The position numbers and the translations under genes are program-made. Below, piece after piece: positions 51,019-58,887 of a stretch of 64,000 nt of DNA; the first letter of the stretch is position 1, and each line of letters starts with the position of its first letter. The stretch comes from Roseivirga sp. (GTDB lineage: Bacteria > Bacteroidota > Bacteroidia > Cytophagales > Cyclobacteriaceae): positions 1 through 64,000 of the forward strand of contig JAAWWF010000009.1 of assembly GCA_021404565.1 (NCBI GenBank). Reading direction: 5' to 3'. The notes beneath the pieces are model-generated. The model searched no databases, was not told the DNA's origin, and was given only the letters and a program-made list of their open reading frames with translations.

Positions 51019-52134
51019 TTAGTTAAGGTAATTGTCTACAGAGGTATAAGGCAGGTCAAAGGCCTCAGCTACTGCTTCGTATACTACATCTCCTTTGATT
51101 ACATTCAGTCCAAGTTCTAATTCCTTGTTATCCTTACAAGCTTGCTTCCAGCCTTTATTGGCTAGCTGAATGGCGTAAGGCAGTGTTGCGTTGGTCAGGG
51201 CAAGGGTTGAGGTGAAAGGTACAGCACCCGGCATGTTAGCCACACAATAGTGCAGTACATTATCAATTACAAAAGTAGGGTCCTGGTGAGTAGTAGGTTT
51301 ACAGGTCTCGATACAACCTCCCTGATCTACCGCTACATCTACTAATACCGTTCCTGGTCTCATGTCTTTCAACATGTCTCTGGTGATCAGGTGTGGAGCC
51401 TTGGCTCCGGGGATCAACACAGCTCCAATAATCAGGTCCATGTTAGGGATCATCTCACGGATGTTGTACTCATTTGACATCATCGTGTTTACATTGGCAG
51501 ACATAATGTCATCGAGCTCACGCAGTCTGTTCAGGTTGATGTCCATAATGGTGACATTGGCACCCAGACCAGCTGCCATTTTAGCTGCTTGTGTACCCAC
51601 AATACCACCCCCGAGTACAAGTACTTTGGCAGGCAATACACCAGGTACTCCTCCCAGAAGTATACCAAGGCCGCCCAGAGGTTTTTCCAGATAGTTGGCG
51701 CCTTTCTGTGTTGCCATTCTACCTGCTACTTCCGACATAGGTACCAATAAAGGCAGGCTCCTGTCAGCCTTCTCAACCGTTTCGTAAGCCAGGCAAACTG
51801 ACTTGTTTTCGATCATGGCTGTAGTCAGAGGTTCGTGCGAAGCAAAGTGGAAGTAGGTAAAGAGGAGCTGATCTTCCTTGATAAGCTTATATTCCGGCTC
51901 AATCGGTTCTTTCACCTTCATGATCATTTCAGCAATCGCATAAGTTTCTTCTATGGTGGGAAGAATTTTAGCACCAGCTGATTCATAAGATTCATCTGAA
52001 AAACCGCTGCCTAAACCTGCGGTTGACTGTACATAAACGGTGTGGCCTCTCTTGGTCAGTTCAGCAACACCAGAAGGAGTAGCTGCTACTCTGTTCTCGT
52101 TGTTTTTAATCTCTTTGGGTACGCCAATGATCAT
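51019..52134 (-). CDS. ald: Alanine dehydrogenase
   Basis: This 371-aa enzyme interconverts L-alanine and pyruvate plus ammonia with NAD. I start at the ATG ending at 52134 (MIIGVPKEIKNNENRVA, the usual family N-terminus). The longer frame adds 14 residues that overlap the promoter. Conserved segments are FTYFHFASHEPLT with the active-site His, GGGIVGTQAAKMAAGLGA (Rossmann) and the substrate-site MRPGTVLVDVAVDQGG. It is monocistronic, with its own promoter and terminator. Confidence 0.95.
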   Translation of the reverse strand: MIIGVPKEIKNNENRVAATPSGVAELTKRGHTVYVQSTAGLGSGFSDESYESAGAKILPTIEETYAIAEMIMKVKEPIEPEYKLIKEDQLLFTYFHFASHEPLTTAMIENKSVCLAYETVEKADRSLPLLVPMSEVAGRMATQKGANYLEKPLGGLGILLGGVPGVLPAKVLVLGGGIVGTQAAKMAAGLGANVTIMDINLNRLRELDDIMSANVNTMMSNEYNIREMIPNMDLIIGAVLIPGAKAPHLITRDMLKDMRPGTVLVDVAVDQGGCIETCKPTTHQDPTFVIDNVLHYCVANMPGAVPFTSTLALTNATLPYAIQLANKGWKQACKDNKELELGLNVIKGDVVYEAVAEAFDLPYTSVDNYLN

Positions 52135-52164
52135 GATTCTCTGTGATTTAAAAATTCGCGAGCG

Positions 52165-52198
52165 CAAATATAGCAAGCGTTACAACAATCGTTTGCAA
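52165..52198 (-). promoter_or_regulatory. Predicted promoter of ald
   Basis: The -7 box TATATTTG (52165-52172, minus strand) matches TAnnTTTG. A TTG (minus strand, 52196-52198) lies 23 bp further upstream as a possible -33 element. The leader would be about 25 nt. Confidence 0.55.
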
Positions 52199-52398
52199 TG
52201 GAAATAAAAAAATACGTTAGATAATTGGCTGGAAATGCTGTTTACCTCATTAAGGCTGAGCGAATTATGTTCGTTACTTAAAGATTTGGAAAAAATTTAA
52301 TTTGGTAAAAGAATTAATATTGGAATTTTGTATTTATAAATCGTTTTATTATTTGATAAAATTTCTTGAAAGCATAGAATTCATGAGCTAAACCAAAT

Positions 52399-52428
52399 TT
52401 GATTTGCCCTGAAAAATCACTACTTTTG
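52399..52428 (+). promoter_or_regulatory. Promoter of the fused E1 gene
   Basis: TTG (52399-52401), a 19-bp spacer and TACTTTTG (52421-52428) give an ideal Bacteroidota -33/-7 promoter. The start point would be near 52434 and the leader about 42 nt. Confidence 0.75.
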
Positions 52429-52475
52429 TAGTCCATTGGAAGGATGGGGCTTATCATAACCAAAATTTAAAATAT

Positions 52476-54881
52476 ATGGGAGCTACTAAAACCGTTAAAA
52501 AAACTGAATTGAATGTGGCAGAAGTTCTGAATGATTTCAGACTGGCATGTGAAAGCCGTGAAGCGAGCCTTATGGGTCGCAAAGAGGTTTTCATGGGCAA
52601 AGCCAAGTTTGGTATATTCGGTGACGGTAAGGAAGTAGCTCAACTGGCCATGGCCAAAGTCTTTAAAAACGGAGACTTCAGGTCTGGTTATTACAGAGAC
52701 CAAACCTTCATGCTGGCCATTGGTCAGCTTACCCTTCAGGAATACTTCGCGCAATTATATGCCCATACCGATATAGAGGCTGAACCTGCTTCAGGTGGTA
52801 GATCTATGAATGGCCATTTTGGCAACCGCTTGCTCGACAATGAGGGCAAATGGAAGTCACAGACGGCCATGAAAAATTCAAGTGCCGATATTTCTCCTAC
52901 TGCTGGTCAGATGCCGAGATTAGTAGGGTTGGCATACGCTTCCAAGCTCTATCGTGAAAACCCGGATTTGAAAGGCTTTGAAGACTTCTCGATCAATGGC
53001 AATGAGGTTGCATTTGGCACTATCGGTAATGCGTCTACCTCTGAAGGACCTTTCTTCGAAGCGATTAATGCGGCAGGAGTTTTGCAGGTGCCCATGGTCA
53101 TGTCTGTTTGGGATGATGACTATGGTATTTCCGTACCTAAAGAATATCATACCACCAAAGGCAGTATTTCTGAGTTTCTGGCCGGTATGCAGTTAACCAA
53201 AGGAAAAAAAGGCTATGAAGTTTTTACTGTGAGAGGTTGGGATTACCCCGCACTGGTAGAAACATTTGCCAAAGCCACGTCTATATCAAGAAAAGATCAT
53301 ATTCCTACTTTCATCCACGTTCAGGAAATGACGCAGCCTCAGGGACATTCTACTTCAGGTTCTCACGAGCGCTACAAGAGTAAAGACCGCTTACAATGGG
53401 AAGCAGATTTTGATTGTATTAAAAAACTCAGACAATACATTCTGGAGAATGAACTCGCCTCTGACGATGACCTGAAAGCCATAGAGAAAGATGCTCGCCT
53501 GGCGGCAAAATCTGCCAAAGAAGCAGCATGGAAAGCCTTTATAGCTGATATCAAAAAGGATCAGGAAGAAGCGGTGCTGAAACTTGAAGCCCTTGCTGAA
53601 AACTCTAATGAGGCAGCGAGCATTGCCCAGGTGATAGCCGAACTGAAGAAAACAATGAATCCGATTCGTCTGGATTCTATCAAGGCGATCAAAAAGGTAT
53701 TAAGAATTACAAGAAACGAGAATTCCGATACCAGAAGACAACTGATTGACTGGTTGAATAAGACCCTTGAAGCTAATGCCGATCGCTATAGCTCGCATGT
53801 AACGAGTGAATCGGATGAGGCTGCTGTGAAGGTAAAAGAAATTAAAGCCGAGTTTTCTCCTGAGTCCCCTAAGGTAGATGGTAGAGAAGTACTTCAGGCC
53901 TGCTTTGATGCAGCGTTAAGTCGCGATCCCCGCGTGTTTGCCATTGGAGAAGATGTAGGGAAAATCGGAGATGTAAACCAGGCTTTTGCCGGATTACAAG
54001 ACAAATACGGTGAACTTAGGGTAACAGATACCGGAATTCGTGAAAATACAATCATAGGGCAGGGGATAGGAGCAGCCTTGCGCGGCTTACGCCCTATTAC
54101 CGAAATTCAGTACCTCGATTACCTGTTATATGCTTTACAGGTGTTGTCCGATGATCTGGCAACACTACAATACAGAACCAAAGGTGGTCAAAAGGCCCCG
54201 TTGATTATAAGAACACGCGGACACCGCCTGGAAGGCGTCTGGCATTCAGGCTCGCCTATAGGCATGATCCTGAACAGTCTCAGAGGAATCCATGTACTGG
54301 TGCCTAGGAATATGACACAGGCTGCCGGTTTTTACAACACCATGCTGAAGTCTGATGACCCCGCACTGATTATCGAGTGTTTGAATGGTTACCGTTTGAA
54401 AGAGCGAATTCCTGATAATGTAGGGGAGTTTACTGTACCATTAGGTGTGCCCGAAGTGATCAGACAAGGAACAGACGTTACGGTCGTTACTTATGGCTCT
54501 ATGTGCCGTATTGTGGCCCAGGCAGCTGAAGAGTTGGAGGAAATAGGAATCTCTGTAGAGATCATTGATGTACAAACACTGTTACCTTTTGATGTTCACT
54601 CAAGTATAGTTGAGTCTTTGAAGAAGACCAACCGTGTGGTATTTGCAGATGAGGATGTACCCGGTGGGGCATCTGCTTACATGATGCAACAAGTGCTTGA
54701 AGAGCAGGAAGGCTATTACCACCTTGACTCGCAGCCTGTAACCATTGCAGCTAAAGAACACAGACCAGCCTATGCTTCAGATGGAGATTACTTCTCTAAG
54801 CCAAACCCTGAGACGGTTTTCGATAAGATTTATGGGTTGATGAGCGAAGCCGAACCGACTCGTTTCCCTGCGCTTTATTAA
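52476..54881 (+). CDS. Fused alpha/beta E1 component of a 2-oxoacid dehydrogenase
   Basis: This is an 801-aa thiamine-diphosphate enzyme that joins an E1-alpha half (about 10-390) to an E1-beta half (about 470-800). It decarboxylates pyruvate or a branched-chain 2-oxoacid and acylates the E2 lipoyl domain. The beta half shows IGEDVG, DTGIRENTIIGQGIGAALRG and RTRGHRLEG. In the alpha half the usual GDG...NN metal motif reads Gly184-Asn185-Ala186 and Asp213-Asp214, so Asp and Asn appear exchanged. E2 and E3 are not adjacent. Pyruvate and branched-chain specificity cannot be separated by eye. Confidence 0.88.
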   Translation: MGATKTVKKTELNVAEVLNDFRLACESREASLMGRKEVFMGKAKFGIFGDGKEVAQLAMAKVFKNGDFRSGYYRDQTFMLAIGQLTLQEYFAQLYAHTDIEAEPASGGRSMNGHFGNRLLDNEGKWKSQTAMKNSSADISPTAGQMPRLVGLAYASKLYRENPDLKGFEDFSINGNEVAFGTIGNASTSEGPFFEAINAAGVLQVPMVMSVWDDDYGISVPKEYHTTKGSISEFLAGMQLTKGKKGYEVFTVRGWDYPALVETFAKATSISRKDHIPTFIHVQEMTQPQGHSTSGSHERYKSKDRLQWEADFDCIKKLRQYILENELASDDDLKAIEKDARLAAKSAKEAAWKAFIADIKKDQEEAVLKLEALAENSNEAASIAQVIAELKKTMNPIRLDSIKAIKKVLRITRNENSDTRRQLIDWLNKTLEANADRYSSHVTSESDEAAVKVKEIKAEFSPESPKVDGREVLQACFDAALSRDPRVFAIGEDVGKIGDVNQAFAGLQDKYGELRVTDTGIRENTIIGQGIGAALRGLRPITEIQYLDYLLYALQVLSDDLATLQYRTKGGQKAPLIIRTRGHRLEGVWHSGSPIGMILNSLRGIHVLVPRNMTQAAGFYNTMLKSDDPALIIECLNGYRLKERIPDNVGEFTVPLGVPEVIRQGTDVTVVTYGSMCRIVAQAAEELEEIGISVEIIDVQTLLPFDVHSSIVESLKKTNRVVFADEDVPGGASAYMMQQVLEEQEGYYHLDSQPVTIAAKEHRPAYASDGDYFSKPNPETVFDKIYGLMSEAEPTRFPALY

Positions 54882-54900
54882 TATTACAAAGAGCTGATAA

Positions 54901-54944
54901 AACAAAAATGGCCGGAGTATCAACTCCAGCCATTTTTGTTTTAT
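54901..54944. terminator. Long bidirectional terminator
   Basis: AACAAAAATGGC pairs with GCCATTTTTGTT, and the inner GGAGT/ACTCC extends the stem past one mismatch; the loop has 4 nt. Flanking A and T tracts make it functional for both convergent genes. Confidence 0.9.
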
Positions 54945-54962
54945 GTCAATGCTCTTTTTAGC

Positions 54963-55763
54963 TTAACCCCCCACGTCAACGCGAATGTCCTGTAGGGTAA
55001 ATTCCGGAGTTTCAACAATGTTACTTTTATTCAGGGCTCTGTCCTGTATCTGAAAAGACAGCTTAATCGTCTCAGCTCTGAAAACCGGTAGAAAACCAGA
55101 AGAGAGCATATCGTAAGTGATGGTACCTTCAATAGGGCGGTTAGTAGAGCGTATAAAGTCACAAGGCTCATCCTCAGCTGACAGGCAGGGGATACGACCA
55201 TCAAAAGTCTCTGAATTACAGAAGGTTTGTTCGTTATCGCTGCCGGGAGGCCAGGCTCGTACATCAGATTCTACAAAAGTACCATCAGGCTGCTTTACCA
55301 GAAAATCGACAAAGATGTTAAATCTGTCTTCGTTGAACTCTACCCGCAACGTATCATTAAAGTCTTCATCCTGATTGTAGTCAAAAATAGCATCATCCGG
55401 CACTCCCTGAGGAGCTTCAATGATATAATCGATACAGGTAAATGGTGGGTCTTCCGGACGTTCACCAAATTCTACAATGGAATCATCCGGGTTTCTGACA
55501 AACTCGAATTCATTAAAGGGTTTGCCCGATTCTGCACCATCCAGACCAATATCTCCATCACCATCGGCAACATTGAAAGTAAGCTTGAGTGTGGTGGTTT
55601 CAATAGGTACACTGCCAATAAATATGGTAGTAACCTCAAAGGCGATATCATTGAAACTGATAACCGGTGCATCCGGCAAATCCGGAGGACGATTACAACC
55701 AAGCAAGCCAAAGACCAGTGTCAAAGCTGCCAGAGAATAATATTTAGCGTGATTCAGTCTCAT
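54963..55763 (-). CDS. Lipoprotein of unknown function
   Basis: This is a 266-aa exported lipoprotein (signal with lipobox GLLGC, Cys23). The mature part is acidic and beta-rich. An Asp-rich DGDGDIGLDG segment near 69-78 could bind calcium. Cysteines occur in TCIDY, TFCNSE, IPCLS and PCDF, possibly two disulfides. No enzyme motif is visible. It converges on the fused E1 gene and diverges from the LuxE-like gene with a 68-bp gap. It is most likely a cell-surface structural or binding protein. Confidence 0.75.
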   Translation of the reverse strand: MRLNHAKYYSLAALTLVFGLLGCNRPPDLPDAPVISFNDIAFEVTTIFIGSVPIETTTLKLTFNVADGDGDIGLDGAESGKPFNEFEFVRNPDDSIVEFGERPEDPPFTCIDYIIEAPQGVPDDAIFDYNQDEDFNDTLRVEFNEDRFNIFVDFLVKQPDGTFVESDVRAWPPGSDNEQTFCNSETFDGRIPCLSAEDEPCDFIRSTNRPIEGTITYDMLSSGFLPVFRAETIKLSFQIQDRALNKSNIVETPEFTLQDIRVDVGG

Positions 55764-55831
55764 CTGTTTATGAAAATCAATACAATTATAGCAATATTTG
55801 CCCTATCTGTATGGGGCTGTTTTATTAACGA

Positions 55832-56821
55832 ATGGAAATTTTTAAAAGTTTATACCAACGTGTTTTTTCTCTGACTCCAGAGACATTCGAACCGCTGGCC
55901 CTGGAGCTTTTCAACTTCCAGTATACCCATAACACCACGTATAAGGCTTATGTTGACAATTTAACGGTAAAACCGCAATTGGTCACAAAAATGACCCAAA
56001 TCCCCTTTTTACCCATTGAACTATTTAAAAGACACGAGATCAAGACGGGTAGTTGGAATAGCGAGTCGGTTTTTGAGAGTAGTGGCACCACAGGTGCTAT
56101 TACCAGTAAGCATCATGTTTTTAGTGGCAACCAATACTTACACAACTGTCAACTGATTTTCGAGCAGTTTTATGGCAAAGTATCGGATTATACTGTGCTG
56201 GCACTGCTTCCCTCATACCTCGAAAGAGAAAATTCCAGTCTGGTATACATGGCGAGAGACTTTATCTGTAAGTCCAATGATGCGCGTTCAGATTTTTTCC
56301 TTAACGATCAGGCAGGTTTGGCTCAGTTGCTGACTAGGCTGCAGAAGGAAGGAAAACCTACACTTTTGCTCGGGGTGACCTTTGGTCTGCTTGATCTGGC
56401 TGAGAGCTTCAATTTAGCCCTCGATAATGTCATCATCATGGAAACAGGGGGGATGAAAGGAAGGAGAAAGGAAATGCTCAGATCAGAGGTGCACGAAGTT
56501 TTGACTTATGCCCTTGGTGTCAATTCGATCCATTCTGAGTATGGTATGACTGAGTTGTTTTCGCAAGCCTACTCCAAAGGGCAGGGTATTTTTACTCCAG
56601 GGAGTACTATGAGGGTACTTACCAGGGATATTAACGACCCTCTGCATATATCAGTCAGACTGAGAAGTGGAGGATTGAATATTGTTGATTTGGCCAATAT
56701 ACACAGCTGCTGTTTTATCGAAACCAAAGATATTGGTAAAGTGTATGAAAATGGTGATTTTGAAGTATTGGGCCGAATGGATAACTCCGATATTCGCGGA
56801 TGTAATCTCATGGTAGTCTAA
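55832..56821 (+). CDS. LuxE-like acyl-protein synthetase family enzyme
   Basis: This 329-aa member of the LuxE (acyl-protein synthetase) family belongs to the ANL adenylate-forming superfamily. The phosphate-binding segment SSGTTG is at about residues 87-92, and HSEYGMTEL (about 233-241) matches the adenylation motif. LuxE activates fatty acids as acyl-adenylates. No lux genes or reductase are nearby, so bioluminescence is not implied. Stand-alone members are common in Bacteroidota with unknown role, perhaps lipid or surface-polymer acylation. Confidence 0.82.
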   Translation: MEIFKSLYQRVFSLTPETFEPLALELFNFQYTHNTTYKAYVDNLTVKPQLVTKMTQIPFLPIELFKRHEIKTGSWNSESVFESSGTTGAITSKHHVFSGNQYLHNCQLIFEQFYGKVSDYTVLALLPSYLERENSSLVYMARDFICKSNDARSDFFLNDQAGLAQLLTRLQKEGKPTLLLGVTFGLLDLAESFNLALDNVIIMETGGMKGRRKEMLRSEVHEVLTYALGVNSIHSEYGMTELFSQAYSKGQGIFTPGSTMRVLTRDINDPLHISVRLRSGGLNIVDLANIHSCCFIETKDIGKVYENGDFEVLGRMDNSDIRGCNLMVV

Positions 56822-56922
56822 AATAATATTTGAAACACCACGTTTTCTGAAAGATTATTTAGGCTTTCCCGGCTGAGCCAATACTAATTTTTCTAACTTT
56901 AGCCTTCGAATTGAGAAAAAAC

Positions 56923-57066
56923 ATGAAAAAAGTAAAAATTCTCGCTCTACTCTTAGGAATTGGCTTTCTGGCATTATCATCTTGTGCTCAAAGGCCATGT
57001 CCGGCTTACACCAAAGCAGATTTTGAATACCAGAAAGACAAGACTGAGCACAAGGCCAAGCCTTAA
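56923..57066 (+). CDS. Small lipoprotein of 47 aa
   Basis: This short gene encodes MKKVKILALLLGIGF, a hydrophobic run and the lipobox LSSC (Cys21). It is followed by a mature peptide of 27 residues with RPCPAYT and a Lys/Glu-rich tail. The acylated peptide should sit in the inner or outer membrane. A TAACTTTA box (56894-56901) lies 21 bp upstream and resembles the -7 consensus. Similar tiny lipoproteins with a CPAY-like motif seem common in Bacteroidota. The function is unknown. Confidence 0.7.
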   Translation: MKKVKILALLLGIGFLALSSCAQRPCPAYTKADFEYQKDKTEHKAKP

Positions 57067-57149
57067 GTCCTAAATAGTGATTGTTCACAGAGTCCGAGTC
57101 TGAGTTAGAAAGTTAGCTGGAAAGGCTTGTGAAGTTTCAAAAAGCACAG

Positions 57150-57172
57150 CCTGTCTGCCGACATAGGCAGGT
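57150..57172. repeat. REP-like palindrome
   Basis: CTGCC (57155-57159) and GGCAG (57166-57170) with a 6-nt loop, extended by G-U pairs, form a small GC-rich hairpin in an otherwise AT-rich gap after the small lipoprotein gene. The surrounding CCTGTCTGCC/GGCAGGT pattern resembles dispersed repeats of this phylum. It may also end the lipoprotein transcript. Confidence 0.4.
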
Positions 57173-57237
57173 TTCCTGTTGGAAATGAGCATTTTTGAAT
57201 CAAGCGTAACACAGCCAGGGGACTTTATAGACAGACT

Positions 57238-58392
57238 TTAAATAAGGTATTTTTTCACATCCTCTGCATTAATTTCATCACCGCACATGATAACAAGTCG
57301 CTCGGTAACGTTGCGCAATTCCCTGATATTACCCGACCAATCGTAAGCTTGTAAGGCTTCAATAGCACTTTCGTTTACCTCCTTCTTTTTAGTACCGTAT
57401 TCATTGGCAATGTCTTGTAGAAATTTGTCTACTAACAGTGGTATATCCTCCTTGCGATCTTTCAGGGCAGGTACCTGAATTAGAATTACACCCAGTCGGT
57501 GGTACAGGTCTTCTCTGAAGCGACTTTCTTCAATTTCCTTCTTAAGGTCTTTATTTGTAGCAGCAAGCACTCTTACATTCACATTGATGTCCTTATCACC
57601 ACCCACACGGTTGATGCGGTGCTCCTGTAGTGCACGAAGTACCTTTGCCTGGGCAGAGAGGCTCATGTCACCAATCTCATCAAGAAAGAGCGTACCCTCA
57701 TTGGCCTGCTCAAACTTACCGATGCGCTGCTTGTGAGCGGAGGTAAAGGCTCCTTTCTCATGGCCAAAGAGCTCACTTTCTATCAGCTCTGCGGGAATGG
57801 CCGCACAATTCACCTCAATAAAAGGTGCTTTGGCCCGGTTGCTTCGCTCATGAATCCCGTGAGCCACCAACTCCTTACCAGTGCCATTGGGGCCGGTAAT
57901 TAATACACGTGCATCGGTAGGGCCTACCTTGTCCATCATTTCTTTTACCTCCAGCAGAGATTCAGTTTGACCCACCATCTCATACTTCTTCGAAAGCTGC
58001 TTCTTAAGCACCTTTGTTTCGGTGACCAACGAAGACTTTTCCAGGGCATTTTTTACCGTCAACAAGAGCCTGTTCAAATCCGGTGGTTTGGGTACAAAAT
58101 CAAATGCACCCATTTTGGTAGCATCCACCGCAGTTTCAATGGTGCCATGGGCCGAGATCATGATAAACTGTGTATCAATCCCCGCCATTTGTACGCGTTC
58201 CAATAGCTCAATACCATCCATTTTGGGCATGCGTACATCGCAGAGGGCGATGTCATATTTATCAGCAATCAGCTTATGCAAGCCTTCCTCACCATCTTTG
58301 GCCTCTTCAATGGTGTATTTCTCGTATTCAAGAATTTCTCTTAAAGTGCTTCTGATACTTTGTTCGTCATCGATGATTAGAATGCGGGGCAT
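57238..58392 (-). CDS. NtrC-like response regulator lacking a DNA-binding domain
   Basis: This is a 384-aa protein with a receiver domain (1-120, phospho-acceptor Asp52, LCDVRMPKMDG) and a sigma-54 AAA+ domain (about 138-375). Walker A is GPNGTGK (167-173) and Walker B is FLDEIGD (236-242). The sigma-54 contact loop reads GAFTSA (214-219) instead of GAFTGA. The protein ends at NAEDVKKYL, so the C-terminal Fis-type helix-turn-helix of NtrC is missing. It may activate sigma-54 from solution, or act otherwise. No partner kinase is adjacent. Confidence 0.92.
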   Translation of the reverse strand: MPRILIIDDEQSIRSTLREILEYEKYTIEEAKDGEEGLHKLIADKYDIALCDVRMPKMDGIELLERVQMAGIDTQFIMISAHGTIETAVDATKMGAFDFVPKPPDLNRLLLTVKNALEKSSLVTETKVLKKQLSKKYEMVGQTESLLEVKEMMDKVGPTDARVLITGPNGTGKELVAHGIHERSNRAKAPFIEVNCAAIPAELIESELFGHEKGAFTSAHKQRIGKFEQANEGTLFLDEIGDMSLSAQAKVLRALQEHRINRVGGDKDINVNVRVLAATNKDLKKEIEESRFREDLYHRLGVILIQVPALKDRKEDIPLLVDKFLQDIANEYGTKKKEVNESAIEALQAYDWSGNIRELRNVTERLVIMCGDEINAEDVKKYLI

Positions 58393-58525
58393 AGACTGAT
58401 AATTAGGTTATGAGTGAATGGGTTATTGGCACATGTCCAAAGAGTTTCGAAAATAAGGGATAATGACGAAACAGCGGAGGAATGCCCTGTTTTTTAGAGC
58501 TTAAACTATTCCAGAAAGAAAAAAA

Positions 58526-58849
58526 GATACAAGCCGATAAGCCGGGTTCTGTATCATGACAAAATCGTCATGACCCTTATCATTTATCTGGCCCTGCCGT
58601 TACCGACACGATCTAGCTGCCTACCCTCCCACATCGGGCGGGAACCCTCAAAAGCGAGTGTACGTGGCATTTCACCGCATAGAGTTTACCTGATTTCACT
58701 ACAGCATTACCTGTACATTCTTTCTGTTGCACTTGTCCTACGCTGACGTTTTAGTCAGTGTGACGGCCGTTAACCGCTATGCTTCCCTATGGTGCCCGGA
58801 CTTTCCTCTCCTGACGATTAATGTCAGGAGCGATAAGGTGGCTTGTATC
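58526..58849 (-). ncRNA. rnpB: RNase P RNA (bacterial type A)
   Basis: This is the catalytic RNA of RNase P, read on the minus strand. The 5' and 3' ends pair as P1 (GATACAAGCC with GGCTTGTATC). The conserved GAGGAAAGTCCGGGC occurs near the 5' end and its partner GAACCCGGCTTATCGGC near the 3' end. The ACAGAAA and GTGAAATGCCACG-type segments lie between. The length is 324 nt. A T-rich tract follows the 3' end (58515-58525), consistent with termination. Confidence 0.96.
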
Positions 58850-58854
58850 AGTGG

Positions 58855-58887
58855 CAAAGGTACTATAATCTGACTTAGACAGTTCAA
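58855..58887 (-). promoter_or_regulatory. Predicted rnpB promoter
   Basis: The -7 box TACCTTTG (minus strand, 58855-58862) ends 6 nt before the P1 5' end. A TTG (58885-58887) lies 22 bp upstream and overlaps the stop codon of the permease gene. The match of box and RNA end is good. Confidence 0.65.

Larger units (their letters stand above)
52135..52475. other. 341-bp AT-rich divergent promoter region
   Basis: The gap between ald and the fused E1 gene holds the promoters of both (annotated separately). It also has an AATCGTTTGCAA stretch resembling half of the LacI-type site at 42163. The rest is AT-rich with no ORF or hairpin I would support. Confidence 0.55.
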
